A program made the translations under genes and the position numbers. Shown here one piece after another: positions 23,601-34,959 of a stretch of 64,000 bases of DNA. This stretch comes from Botrytis cinerea B05.10. Lineage: Eukaryota > Ascomycota > Leotiomycetes > Helotiales > Sclerotiniaceae. The notes below the pieces were generated by a model. The model worked only from the letters and a program-made list of their open reading frames with translations, was not told the DNA's origin and did no database searches. The stretch's first letter is position 1, and each line of letters opens with the position of its first letter. Where the stretch lies: NCBI RefSeq assembly GCF_000143535.2, contig NC_037310.1, positions 682,001 to 746,000 on the forward strand, read 5' to 3'.

Positions 23601-25050
23601 AAAAGTTTTTTGTGAAATACATGAAGAACGATTCCTTGCCGAGTATAGCCCATGCTCATCTGGCACAGGCTGATTATCAGAAGCAAGGTATCAAGGATCC
23701 CAAATGTAAGCATCTTAATTACGCTCCTGCTTTTGTCATTTTACTTTGATACTAATGCCAAATTCAGGTCTCAAGCTCGCGGAACTACATTCCAAGGCCG
23801 TTGACTACGTTAAGACTGGTCAACCGGCTACAATGCAAAAATATCTAGCCCCTCCAAAATGGCCACATTTTATGGAAAAGATCCATCAGCCTGCATCAAA
23901 ACAGTATCATTCCCAGAAAATTCTTGGTCAATTGTACGACAAGGTTGAGAGCGTTGATTTCGTACCACAATACGAAGAACCTTTTGACAAACGTATTTTG
24001 AGGGCTTACGAATTGGACAATGCCACTCTGAAGGCCGCTCGTCAGACGAAGACTAAATATGACACTGCTATGCGAAGAATTCTAGCCCAACAAGACATCA
24101 AGACTGAATTCGAAGTATGGTCAACATTTATCCTTTCAAAACCAAAGGTCGGAAGTGACTATAAGCTTCAGGAAGACATGGCAGTAATCACCGGTGCACT
24201 CAAAGATAGATTTCGCTCGGTATGCATCAATACAGCTGGGGGTAAAGACTTTTCAATCCTGGGGCCGTTTGTTGCTGCCATGTACAAAGTGACAAAAGAA
24301 GAACTCGACATCGCATTGGCTGAATGTCGTACAATGAGAACGGTTAACGGAATAAAGGTTCCAAAGCGAAGAATGAGACCTGAATCAATGCCATTGATAA
24401 GTTTCCCATGGTTGTTCGAGAAGGAGTTGGGCAGAATTGCTACTGGCATTGAAGCCATAGATGACTTCGAAAAAATAAGATTCTCTACCTTCAGCATCGA
24501 GAAGCCTCATGTCACAGTGCTGAATCGTCAGCCGCAGCTCTCTAAGCAGGATGAAGATTTTGTCAAGCAAGAAAACGGTGTTATTGTTCACCGTGGTGAA
24601 ACTCTTGACTTATTCCCGGAGAATTCGGACAATGATTTTCCTTGGGACTCTGACGCGAGGTCTGATACTTCTTTGCCAGACTTTGTATTCGTTGCTCAAC
24701 CAGGGTCAGGAAATGGAGCAGAGTCTACTAGAGTCGAAGCTTCTTCCAAAGACATGAACCAGACTTCCACGCTTCAAGACAGTGTACTTCCCCAAAACTT
24801 GCAAAGCCAAAACCAGACATCAAAAGATACAGAGCACGGAGAATTAGCCAATACAACAAATTCTACTAACGAGGAAATTCTTACACCATCTTCATCAGCC
24901 AAAAATTCCTCTCCAGAAGCCCCTGTTATCACAGCCGAGTCCGATCAAAGCCTCGTTGATAATGAAGAGACCGAAGTACATGTCGAGATCGTGGAAAATG
25001 TCGTTCGCGAGCAGTCTATGATAGACAAACTTTCGGCTTTTGCGGACTAA
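20695..25050 (+). CDS. RNA-dependent RNA polymerase (SAD-1/QDE-1 family)
   Basis: Cellular RdRP that makes double-stranded RNA for Dicer in RNA silencing. Four exons (20695-21547, 21600-22228, 22280-23705, 23768-25050) encode 1,396 residues; each junction keeps frame. An RRM-like N-terminal segment (about residues 20-75: IVLRIDNI..IVYVEIF) is followed by the RdRP core with FTDGVGKIS near 607 and the catalytic DLDGD at about 891-895 within CSGGDLDGDDFFVIWD. The last 120 residues are Ser/Thr/Glu-rich and look disordered. The three catalytic Asp are present and no stop or frameshift interrupts the gene, so it is probably functional. The presence of an N-terminal RRM-like region suggests the SAD-1/S. 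pombe Rdp1 group rather than QDE-1; a tree is needed. Confidence 0.93.
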
Positions 25051-25817
25051 TCAATCGACTCTCTCATAAACTTTCCAAGAAATCTCAAACCTCCTCACTT
25101 GATGGAGATTTTTATTGACTTTCTATCTACCTATCTTTCTCTTTTCCTTTCTTTCTCTATTTTTCCTCCCCACCGCTCGTTTAAGAGTTTCCAGAAGTGT
25201 ATTTCACTGCGTTGAAATTACACTATTTCGTGATGCAAAGCTTAGCTTTGCTCCAAAAAAATCCTCGAGATGTTGACGGAACAGCATGGATGACTCAGTG
25301 TGCAAGGGGGGGGTTTTTTTCACTCCCCCAAGAGGGTTTCTATTTTATTAGCGAGGGAGGAATTAAGTGAGCGGATCTGAAAACTTGTTACCGCAACCTA
25401 GCGAGCGAGGGATCATTCAGTGTGCAATCTTACGATCAATGAATTAATGAAAATTATGATATACCATCATTGCTCTCTGTACAATGCCGATTTGAGCTTT
25501 TTGATTGAATTTCGTGAAAATGTCTGATTACATGTTGTGCGATTCACCGCCTCTCCCCCTGTTCTTCGTTTTCTCGTAGCCGAGGGATTAACAGGCCATT
25601 TGCAGATCGAATGAATGGACGATTGATAGAATATACACTTTTCCTCTACTGAACTGACACTTTCAAAGTCATTATATACATAATTCGAAATTTAGAAAAA
25701 GACATCTGTCACACAAAGGGAAGATACATAATAGAATTTCAAATGGCATGAGCCTTTCTTATACAATTGGTAAATGCAACTTTTATCTTTTAAAACAACT
25801 GGGTATGTAACTAATCC
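25051..25817. other. Convergent 3' spacer
   Basis: Between the RdRP and aspartate-semialdehyde dehydrogenase stop codons. It holds a G-run followed by a T-run near 25308-25321 and a CTTTCTTTCTC stretch near 25140-25160. No gene was seen. Confidence 0.5.
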
Positions 25818-27200
25818 TTAGATATAGCCCTTAAGAACTGCAGCTTCTGCATTCAATATCGAAGAACCAGCAGCTCCGATAACCGCTGTAAATGGTGTTA
25901 GTCCTTGAGCATTGTAGAATTGAAGGCGGGAAGAAGACTTACTGTTATGACTCAAGGCCACAAATTTGAGATCAAAGATTCCGCTATCATCCTCTCGGAC
26001 TCTTCCAACACTGACCGTATAACCATTCTGTGTATTGCGATCCAATCTTGGTTGTGGTCTATCCGGTTCTTCCATGACGGCAATCGCTGGCTCTGGTGCT
26101 GACGGACATCCCAATGTCTGCGCCTCACTTACATATTCCCTCATAGCTTTCTTGACCTCTTCCGCGGTAGGTTTAGGTCCATCGCGGTTCTTGAAACGGA
26201 GAGACACACAAGCCATGTGTCCATCTAGAACTGCGACTCTGTTGCAAGCCGCTGAAATCTTCAATTCTGATTGATCCTCGAATCCAGTGACTTCAGGATT
26301 GACTCTTCCGAGAATCTTCTGTGCCTCCGTCTCTAATTTGTCTTCCTCGCCGGAGATGAATGGAACAACGTTGTCGAGAATATCCATACTGCTCACACCT
26401 GGATAACCAGCACCGCTAACGGCTTGCATGGTGACTACGCTCACTTGGTCGACTTCTCCGAAAGCCTTTTGTATGGCGGCGAAGGGAATGACTATGCCGA
26501 TGACTGCGCAGTTGGAGTTGCAGACGAGGAAACCCTTCTTTAAGGAATGGGCGCGACGTTGGTGGGGAATAAGATCGAAATGGGGAAGGTTGACGGTAGG
26601 GACGATGAGAGGAACAATGGGATCGCGGCGGTAGTTTTTGGCGTTGGAGAAGACGGCCAATTCAGCCTTCATAAATTCCATCTCTAGATTGACAGTTCAA
26701 GTAAGCATTGCCCTCAACAACTTTGTCGTCTCATAATTGGAATTTCCCAAAGGACAAGGAAGTGTAAAAGTATTCGAGGGTCTCATACCAATGTCACCAG
26801 CAACATCAGCATCCAATCCACTGAACACAATGTCACAATCCGCAAACTCGCTTGCTTTGCATTCTTTAACGACCAAATCGCCAATCTCGGCGGTCATAGG
26901 AAAAGCTTGTTTCCATTTGACGGCATCTTTGTACTTCTTTCCTGCTGATCGCGAAGAAGCTCCTACGGCGTGGAGTTTAAAATATGGATGTTGAGCAAGA
27001 AGGAGAATGAATCTTTGACCGACGGAACCGGTGCATCCAAGTACACCTAGAGCAGCTCAATTAGTGTATGCCATGCGGGAAGCTCAAAGGGGAAGGTAGG
27101 TAGTGAAGATAAACGTAGAGTCGTGGGAGTTCGAGAGTTCTGAGGAGGGGTATGTTTGAGTTGACTAACCACAACGCTTGGTAGGGAATTCAGTAGCCAT
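25818..27200 (-). CDS. HOM2: Aspartate-semialdehyde dehydrogenase
   Basis: Reduces aspartyl phosphate to aspartate semialdehyde with NADPH, the branch point to threonine, methionine and isoleucine (cytosol). Four exons (27200-27170, 27046-26789, 26683-25943, 25885-25818) give 365 residues, the usual fungal length. The NADP-binding loop GCTGSVGQ lies at 14-21, and the catalytic Cys155 sits in [19 protein letters not shown] and GAGYPGV are also conserved. The last exon encodes only [20 protein letters not shown] and a few residues. Exon 3 begins inside a Glu codon (GDIE-MEF), which fixes the second intron. Symbol by analogy with yeast. Confidence 0.96.
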
Positions 27201-27717
27201 GATGTGCAGTTTGATCTGACAATGAAAAATGAGATCTTGGTATCTGTTGCGATAATCCAGAAAAAGCGAATATATGGAAGATATGACAGTTTAAAAGGTT
27301 TACAGAGTGTGACTGTTTACAATGTAACGGAAATCATAGTGGGGGTGGAGAGTAAGGCTGGACTATTTTTTCTGTGGGGTGCCGACCTCGGGCATGCAAG
27401 GCTGAAAATATTTCTTCGTGTAAATATGACGAGATTTTGCCACATACAAATTGGGTTGGAAATGGAATCAGTTAAAGTCATATTGCAAAAATACTGATAC
27501 GATGGTCAAATCTGCCATTTGGAGGCCTTCGAATGATACAAACAACAAAGCTATTAGCAACACATCTCGCTCTCGAGGAGCTACCCAAGACTAATCTCTG
27601 CCTTTCATATAAAGGTCGACAAATCATCAGGGTAGAGTGGGTTCATTATTTTGAGTTGTAGCTAATTTTTCTATTATACATCCATCCCCATGCGTCATAA
27701 TCGTCAAGTTTGGGTCC
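27201..27717. other. Spacer with the aspartate-semialdehyde dehydrogenase promoter
   Basis: Upstream of the aspartate-semialdehyde dehydrogenase gene and downstream of the CHCHD2-like gene on the same strand. Only short unsupported frames. Nothing else seen. Confidence 0.5.
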
Positions 27718-28323
27718 TTAATATTGACTTGCTGTGTTCTGGCACGCTTTCTGTAAGGAAACTGTTAGCTTTACTTGGGTCCAGAAAGATTACAAGTTCG
27801 TCCATACCAATTGCTCCAAGTACCAGTTGCAGATGGACATGTTTCCTTGGTTCTCGTCCATGCAGTTGGTAAAGCTCTTGACCTGGAAGCCACAGTTTGG
27901 TTCGCCAAATTGGTTCTTCTCTTGACCTTGGGATGCGACGGCATTGTCCTGAGCTGCTTCGGGTGCGCTAGATCCACCGCCGAAGAAACCTGTAATGGCA
28001 TGACCTAATGAAGATCCGATGGCGACACCTCTGCACAAAAGAGATCAGCATTTAACTTTGGAAATGATATCTGGCGCATTGCAAACTCACGCTGCAGTGC
28101 TAGCTACTTGTCCAAGCAAACCTGGACCAGAAGAACCTTGAGCTTGTGGAGCGCCTGCTTGTGCTTGAGGAGCGGCTGGGGGAGCTGCACCTGCTGGCCT
28201 TGGTGGGTATGCAGCAGTGGTTGCTGGCCGGGTTTGCTGGGCGGAAGGTGAAGGTCTGCTTGGGGCCGAGACAGTTGGTCGAGATGGGGCGCTTCCCCTT
28301 CCTGATCTTCCTTGACGAGGCAT
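27718..28323 (-). CDS. CHCHD2/CHCHD10-type twin CX9C mitochondrial protein
   Basis: Small intermembrane-space protein of the CHCHD2/CHCHD10 (yeast Mix17) family, linked to respiratory chain and cristae integrity. Three exons (28323-28091, 28030-27808, 27750-27718) encode 162 residues. The N-terminus is Arg/Ser/Pro/Ala-rich, a probable presequence. A Gly/Ala-rich hydrophobic segment (GVAIGSSLGHAITGFFGGG) lies at about 79-97. The CHCH domain has Cys124 and Cys134, then Cys145 and Cys155, each pair nine residues apart, as required for MIA40 oxidation. The fourth Cys is supplied by an 11-codon last exon (KACQNTASQY), so missing that exon would break the fold. Confidence 0.9.
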
Positions 28324-28850
28324 ATTTAGTTGAGTTGATGGAGTGAGAGAAATAGATTGAAAGTTTTAGGTGTGATTGTACGATTTTGCCTGGAGAATTG
28401 TTGAAGTTGTTGAATACCGGCCAATGAGATACTTGACAATTTAATCCCGGAATGTAATCCGTTCCAGAGGCGCTAGTACAAGTTGGGTTAGTTCAGCCTT
28501 AATCCATCTGTACCTACCTACCTAGCACGTGCCCAGGCAATACGGAATGGATGATTCTAGATGGCCAAACTTTATGGATGAAGAGGAAGAGGATATTCAA
28601 AAGAGATAGACAGATGGCATTTATTTTGTCATGAACAACAGAACTTGAATCTTGGAAGAAGAATATTTATTATTTCTTTCCTTCATAAATCTAGATACTT
28701 ATTGCCCAATAACTCAAACCCTAAAGCTATCCTATTTTGCCGTGACAAATCATGGTATCATCCCTACGCCAATTCCATAAACGCCCTTTTAGATGTGCAT
28801 ACATCCGATGACTTTCATATCCATATCCATATCCTATTTACCAAATACTT
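28324..28850. other. Spacer between the CHCHD2-like gene and LRP1
   Basis: Promoter side of the CHCHD2-like gene and 3' side of LRP1 (same strand). A short CTACCTACCTAC run lies near 28512. No gene was seen. Confidence 0.5.
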
Positions 28851-29710
28851 CTAGTTCTTGCTCTTGCTCTTAGCCTTCTTAGATTTGCTCTTTGTCTTCT
28901 TCTCCTGGGTTTCCCTCTTAGTTTTTTTGGATTTAGAATTAGAATTAGAGGAACTATCCTCGGTTGGCTCGACCGGTGTTGCTGCTACCTTTGCAGTCTT
29001 GGACTTTTTGCTTTTATGTGCTGCGGGTGCAGGTTCATTGGAAGAGCCGGAAGACGAACCGGAACCATCAGATTCATCTGAGGTTTTTGATTCTGCCTTA
29101 TTGGAATCTGTTGCTTCTTCGCCCACCTTTCTCTTCTTTGATAACTCCTCAAATCTGATATGAGACTTGGCTCTCTCCTTCGCCAATTGCTCTGCTCTTT
29201 GAAGATCATATTTATCATTTCCGCTCTGTAGGTACTGTTAACATAGGTTCTCAACCCCGGCAATTGAAAAAGAGTAGAAGCTTCCTTACCAGTCCTGCTT
29301 TGATGAATCTTCCAGCGGCCCCTTTGTCCAATTTGAGGTTTCTTTCTGCTGCAGTTGCGGGGGGATTCTCTGTGACCTTTATCTTCTCAAAGTACTGCTT
29401 CATTCGCGTAAGCTCGGTGAAAACAGGATGTTCACGGGCATTGACGCCGTTCAGTCGAAGGTATGCTATCGAAATGAATTAGTATACATGTACGGAATGC
29501 GACAGAAATGAAACGATAGAAACTCGTACAGAATAATATGGACTCAATGGCATATGTGACAAGAGTGTAAAGCTTCGCCTTGTCCAATAAAGGCAGCTTG
29601 CTCGCAAATTCTGGGATAGTCTTTTGAATCAAGGGCGCAACAGTATCTTCTATATCGTCAATATCGTCATCCAGTTGCTCGAGCAAAGAAAGAATCTTAG
29701 TAGGATCCAT
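28851..29710 (-). CDS. LRP1: Exosome cofactor LRP1/Rrp47 (C1D family)
   Basis: Nuclear partner of the exosome exonuclease Rrp6, needed for 3' processing of rRNA, snoRNA and snRNA. Three exons (29710-29530, 29465-29290, 29225-28851) encode 243 residues. The Sas10/C1D domain covers about residues 1-115, with the conserved YLRLNGVNAREHPV and ELTRMKQYF..K segments. The rest is Ser/Lys-rich and low in complexity, ending KSKSKKAKSKSKN, a basic tail typical of the family. Junctions are in phase, with TACAG and ATAG acceptors. The name is firm for the family; the tail is variable among fungi. Confidence 0.9.
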
Positions 29711-30873
29711 TGTGGAATTTGGTCAAGCGTGTTGTGGCGGGTATGATTGACGTAGCATGCGCGATCGATAGATCTGATGGACTTTTGCTTGTTGGAGTTA
29801 TTTGTGTTTTCTATTCCAAGGTCGTTGTATCGTATTGTATTATGTTGTGTCAAATATGTTCATTCGTATTCGTAACTTTCGACTTTCGACTTTCAACTTT
29901 TAACTTTCCACCATTCTTTTTAGAAATTTCAGGAACAAGTTCCGACGCTATCGGAAAAAAGCGGCCGCATTCAGTTGCATTGGAATTGAAGTCTTCCAAT
30001 TGGATTACACCTTTCCTTTACAGGGATTTTCGATAAATATTCTTTGCTAATGTGCTTAATCGACATTTTTTTCGATTCCGAATATTTGACTGTAAAATGA
30101 TATTTACCACTTGACCCTCTCTCTCTCTCATCACATCAATACAACTCAACTTTTGCCTCCCACTTGAACGCCCATCTACTATTACTCTATATCTTGTCCA
30201 TGTTCGAAGTCTACATATTCTATGTAAATAGACTTCAGTCTTGTTCTGTGCTAAGCCGAAATCTCAGATATATCTCAAGCTAGCTTCACCCCTCACCGAA
30301 CGGAACTTCAGCATACATTTCGCCTCATTTTACTGAAGGTCGACAAACTCTGCTCTCCGTCGTTGTCCACTGCGAGATAACTTCTTACCCTTTTGCGGAT
30401 GTGTAGAAGGACGTGAAGGTTCCCTTTTCTTGCTTTGGTTTCGTGTGCAGACAATTGCAGCAACGAAAGAGTAGACACCTTGATTCTGCTTGTCTGCCAT
30501 GAGTTCATTTTAATAAACATTGAGAGTGTTCATCCTGTCTTTTCCAAGGTGCGGTCGTCCGCTGTGGCGGGTGCTTGCTCGAAACCCTCAAAACTGTCGA
30601 TGGCTCTCAGGTAGCATTACCCTGGGCCGGGTGGCCACTCGCACTTGGTCGAGACATAACGAGACATACTGGTGGCCGAGGCGGAAAGGAGGATTGCACG
30701 CCAGCTTGTCATTCGTTTGGGGTTCAGAGAGAGATACCACTACCAGCGGACCTTCTAGGAATTACGGGAGCAAAAGCGTTGGAGTACATCCAAGCGAAGG
30801 GATATCAGACAAAAATATTACCGATCAAGAGGATATAAACAGACATTCTATACCCAACGATCATGCATATGCT
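29711..30873. other. Divergent spacer between LRP1 and the Mug72-like gene
   Basis: Contains the promoter of LRP1 and the leader or missing first exon of the Mug72-like gene. The frame of the latter is open from 30520 but lacks an ATG until 30874. A possible tiny first exon (ATG at 30600, donor at 30611, acceptor at 30750) joins in phase and would give MALRNYGS, but its donor (GTAGCA) is weak. Confidence 0.4.
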
Positions 30874-32388
30874 ATGGATATAGAGTTACAGGACGAGCAG
30901 GGGTTGAAACTATACAGCGAAGAAGGGAATGATCCATCGTCGTTCGATTTCACCTACTCGCATCGACCTTTGAAACGGGAGGCAAACAAAAACTTGTCGA
31001 CTGAAGAGCTACCGGATAACAATGACGTTAAAGAGCATGAGAATCTTGATGTCTCCGATGTTGTGCCTGAATATTTGCATTCTCAGGGTCACCCAGTCAC
31101 GAACGTGAAACATGCCGACCAAGAGTCACCTACAATGTCTTCTCATCAACACGACCAAGAAGCTTTACAGTCAAGACAAGTCACCGATCTCCAAAACACC
31201 CCGACCTTACAACATTCGACACACCGAGATGATATGCCTATATCACGCACAATCCATATTCTAGGGACAGGGCCTATCGGGCAATTCATTGCATATAATC
31301 TTGTTGAAATGGACTCTCCGCCACCTGTTACTTTACTAATGCACCGGCCACTGTTGATTCAACAATGGCACCACTCACGTCAGGTTCTCAGAGTATGCAA
31401 GGATGAAATTATAACGGAGCAATCTGGTTTCAATGTTGAATTATCCGCAAGTTTCAATATTCCTGGGCCCGAGTCAGAGATTAGTACCACCGAGCACAGA
31501 TTTGGATACACGGACGAGGTGATAGACAACCTGATCATCACGACGAACGGCGACAAGACAGTGGCGGCACTTACTTCCATCAAGCATCGTCTCCGGCCTC
31601 AATCAACCATATGTTTTGTGCAACATGGAGCAGGTGTGATTGAGGATGTTAACAAACATGTTTTCCCAGATTTGCAGAATCGTCCTCATTACATGCTTGG
31701 CAATCTATCTCATGGATTATTTGCCACGGATCAATTATGGACTGTGGCCCAAACCACCCAGGGAGAGCTGAAGCTCACAATTCCTCAATATGACACCAGC
31801 GCGCCCGCCAACGAACAACAGCCCCAAAGCTCTGATAGGAAGCTCACAAATAACTGGGCGCCCTCTTCAAGATATATGTTAATGTCATTGAGCCGTTCTC
31901 CTGATCTTAAAGCCATAGGCTTGAACTATCCTGACTTCATGAAATTCCATCTCGAATACATAGTCATCAATTCCGTCATTGGGCCGTTATCTGTCATTTT
32001 TGATTGTTCAAACGATCAGCTGTTGTACAATTACCAAGCAAGTCTGACCATGAAGTCTCTCTTGTGGGAAATCTCGTATGTTGTGAGAAGTCTTCCGGAG
32101 CTCGCGACAGTTGCAAATCTTAACAAACGCTTTGGAAACCGCAGATTAATGAGCATGATACACTCGGTGCTTTCTCGTAGCGGGAAAAATGTTACATCTA
32201 TGTTACACAACGTCAAAAGTGGAATGAAAACGGACGTTGACTTCTACAATGGCTATCTCGCTCGGAGAGCAAAAGAATTGAACATTCCATTCTCTTCAAA
32301 TGAGTTAGTCATAAGTATGGTTAAAGCAAAACAAGCTATGAAGTCGAGAGAGATGAACTCATATATACCCGTGGTTGATCGGAGATAG
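30874..32388 (+). CDS. Mug72-like protein with ketopantoate reductase (ApbA/PanE) fold
   Basis: Predicted NAD(P)-dependent oxidoreductase. The N-terminal Rossmann motif GTGPIG lies near residues 131-136 counted from the ATG at 30874, after an unstructured acidic region. The C-terminal helical domain (about 345-495) matches the ketopantoate reductase C-terminal fold (VINSVIGPLS, KTDVDFYNGYL). The same architecture is seen in S. pombe Mug72, whose reaction is unknown, so I do not call it a true PanE. As drawn it has 504 residues. The frame stays open 118 codons further upstream without ATG, so the true start may be a small spliced exon and the product longer. No introns were seen within the drawn part. 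Confidence 0.75.
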   Translation: MDIELQDEQGLKLYSEEGNDPSSFDFTYSHRPLKREANKNLSTEELPDNNDVKEHENLDVSDVVPEYLHSQGHPVTNVKHADQESPTMSSHQHDQEALQSRQVTDLQNTPTLQHSTHRDDMPISRTIHILGTGPIGQFIAYNLVEMDSPPPVTLLMHRPLLIQQWHHSRQVLRVCKDEIITEQSGFNVELSASFNIPGPESEISTTEHRFGYTDEVIDNLIITTNGDKTVAALTSIKHRLRPQSTICFVQHGAGVIEDVNKHVFPDLQNRPHYMLGNLSHGLFATDQLWTVAQTTQGELKLTIPQYDTSAPANEQQPQSSDRKLTNNWAPSSRYMLMSLSRSPDLKAIGLNYPDFMKFHLEYIVINSVIGPLSVIFDCSNDQLLYNYQASLTMKSLLWEISYVVRSLPELATVANLNKRFGNRRLMSMIHSVLSRSGKNVTSMLHNVKSGMKTDVDFYNGYLARRAKELNIPFSSNELVISMVKAKQAMKSREMNSYIPVVDRR

Positions 32389-33029
32389 ATGGAGTGTAAA
32401 GCCATGCCAGGTTTTTGAGCGAACGAATTGGGTATGTTTTACCGTGTAGGAGTGTACGTTTATGTTAGAATTAGCAACACCTGTAAATTACGTCTTAGAT
32501 ATCTTATATACTCGCGTCAACTCGCAAAAGCGACACTTTAGATTATAGACCAATGAATAATGCACATATGCCTCTCTTGCAACCTCAATTCCTATTGCGC
32601 TACTTTACCTTTCCGTGATCAGTCGACAAGAGGCTTCAAGACTTATGAAGTATAGCAACAAGCCCAGTGGCATGTTACTTTGCACCCGGTGATGCAGCAT
32701 CATGAGTGTTCAAATCTAAACTCATGGCCTCAGTGAGCTTGTATCTGAAGATGCTTTCCGGACACGAGAGATTCATTTTAATTACCTGATACTAATAATG
32801 TTATAATCAAACTAACTTTATATCTAAATAGAAAATAATAATCATTCAATTTATCATAGAATAGAAAAGTTATAATTCACGGTTGTGGTATGATGTATTT
32901 TTGCCCAAAGAGGGGTTGTCAATCATGGTACTCGCCAAAGATTGGGTACCACAAGGCTGACATCGCAAAGTTACCACACCCCTCATTTTCCTCAACCAGA
33001 ACAAAAGCTACACACTCAACGCCCTAAAT
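32389..33029. other. Spacer with AT-rich patch
   Basis: Between the Mug72-like gene and PDCD5 (same strand), containing the PDCD5 promoter. An AT-rich patch lies at about 32765-32880. No gene was seen. Confidence 0.5.
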
Positions 33030-33547
33030 ATGGAAGACGACGATTTAGCACAAGTAAGTCTCGGGAGGGGGTGAGCCACGACCTAATACTAATTGTTCTT
33101 TAGATCAGAAAAGCTCGTCTTGAGCAACTGAAAACCCAAGGCGGAGGTGGTGGTGGCAGACCAGGCGCAGCGGGCGGCAGTGGAGGACAGGAAGACGGCA
33201 GACAGTGCGCTTTACTTCTTCAAACACGTATATAAATAGCTAAACTTTTGCGTCACAGGCAGCAAGAAGAGGCGGCTCGACAATCAATCCTGACCCAAAT
33301 CCTCGAACCCGAAGCGGCAGATCGTCTCGGTCGCATTAGACTTGTGAAAGAGTCGAGAGCCGTCGATGTTGAAAATCGCTTGATTATGCTGGCGCGATCG
33401 GGACAGCTGAGATCGAAGATTACGGAAGAGCAATTGAAGGACTTGTTGAGCAGTGTGTCGGAGGCTCAGGAAACTAAAGAAAAGATTGTGGTTACCAGGA
33501 GGAAGGGTGCTTGGGATGACGACGATGATGATCTTTTCGACTTGTAG
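33030..33547 (+). CDS. PDCD5/TFAR19 family protein
   Basis: Small nucleic-acid- or chaperonin-associated protein; the human member PDCD5 has roles in apoptosis and TRiC/CCT binding, the yeast one (Ymr074c) is little studied. Three exons (33030-33053, 33104-33204, 33259-33547) give 137 residues. The first exon is 24 nt (MEDDDLAQ). A Gly-rich insert (GGGGGGRPGAAGGSGG) follows the first helix. The diagnostic ILEPEAADRLGRI lies near residues 57-69, then a three-helix bundle and an acidic tail DDDDDDLFDL. Length and motif fit the family well. The 3' end faces COQ4, with 163 bases between stop codons. Confidence 0.92.
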
Positions 33548-33710
33548 TTTGTGGTTCGGAAAATTAGAGAATATTTAGTGAAAAGATGTTACAGGAATGG
33601 AATCCATAATGCTGGGACAATCTTTGGCCTCCGAGGAAAGGGAGTTAATATTGCGAAGTTTTGGGAAATCTACTGTCATGGTATCAAATTACTGTGCTAT
33701 TAAGTCCTAC

Positions 33711-34607
33711 TCAAGTTGCTTTCTGGGCTTTCTTTCTTTCTTTCTCCATCCGCCTGATATCCCTGAGATCAAGAGGCTTTTCAATGCCTAACTCTTCCCT
33801 CAATTCTTCCACGCTCCTCTCCAACTGCTCCTCCCAATAAACATTAATAACCTCCTCTGCTTTCAAACCATTCGCAAACGCCCAAGGCGCATATATCGTA
33901 AAAAATCTCCTCCTCTCTGCCGGCTTCAACGACATCACAGCAAACATACTCAGACCCGTCATTGGCAACAGAGTATTAGCAAACTCAAAAGCCTTGAGCG
34001 CCACTTCGCCTTCCCTCACAATAGGTAAACCCGTTATAGCATGATAGAAATCGTGACACTCGCGATACCTCTGCATAACATATGCGCATTCTTCGTCGTC
34101 AATGTATTTTACTGAATCGCGTGTATCGGGCGAAACTCCTTCGCGGTCCAGCCATTCTGCGTAGCACCTGCCTACAGTGTTTGGGGGCAGCGCCCGGAGA
34201 CGCGGCATAGAAAGAGTCTTGGAAGATATTCTAGGGCGATCGCGAAGTATACGTCGACCGGTGGGAGAAGAAAGCATAGCATCGCGGAGACGGTATATGA
34301 AATATGGTGTTGCGGTAGCTTCTCCACAGGCTGCAATTAGATCTAGTTTTCCGGATTAGTTGAGCGCAAACGTTGTTTTAGATGCTCAATTCATACCTGC
34401 ACGGTAAGGATTAAAAAACGCCATTACTGCTGAGCCCACAGCCAAACCACCCCGCTCAATGGAAGTGAGTGGTACATGGCCTGGATAATTGGGAGCTGGA
34501 CGATGCAATACACTGAAGCTTCTTGTGGCTAAAGTAATAGAGCAAGCTGTAAGTAGTTCCCTGGGAAGGCGGGACACCTGGGTATATAGACGAGGAGACA
34601 ATGACAT
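33711..34607 (-). CDS. COQ4: Ubiquinone biosynthesis protein COQ4
   Basis: Mitochondrial matrix protein that scaffolds the CoQ synthome and has been assigned the C1 decarboxylation/hydroxylation step. Two exons (34607-34397, 34342-33711) encode 280 residues. The N-terminus ([18 protein letters not shown]) is a basic amphipathic mitochondrial presequence. The zinc motif HDxxHx11E is intact: His167, Asp168, His171 and Glu183 ([13 protein letters not shown]). The C-terminus is Lys-rich. The frame continues a few codons 5' of the ATG, but no earlier ATG exists. Divergent from the SET gene with 352 bases between starts. Confidence 0.95.
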
Positions 34608-34959
34608 GTTCGAATTATACTTTTGAATTGACCCCTCCAACGTTGACGAGGTGGGATGGTACAGTAGCGGTAGATCAGCTTCACATATATTGCCTGCCGC
34701 CCTTTCTGGGAAATAGCTCTCGGCAAAAGCAGCACTAGAAGAAGACTTTAATGCTACAATTTACTTGCGCACAACAAATGATAGATGAGAATTTACACTG
34801 AATAAGTGATCTCAAAGTACGAATGTTTTATTACCAAATGCTTATGTTTAGTGGTTTTAGGTGAAGCGTGTGGAAAACATCAACTTAACGGATCAGTCAT
34901 ATATCACGATTTCAGATCTCCTGCAGCAAGCAGCCCCTTCGTCTAACTACAGTGCGAGC
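34608..34959. promoter_or_regulatory. Probable bidirectional promoter, COQ4 / SET gene
   Basis: A 352-base gap separates the two divergent ATGs. No core element was identified by sequence; the call rests on gene arrangement only. The SET frame is open from 34861 without an ATG before 34960. Confidence 0.5.

Noticed and set aside
30575..30838. Separate 87-codon gene upstream of the Mug72-like gene
   Set aside because: The frame begins with TTG and overlaps the open upstream part of the Mug72-like frame; no recognisable product.
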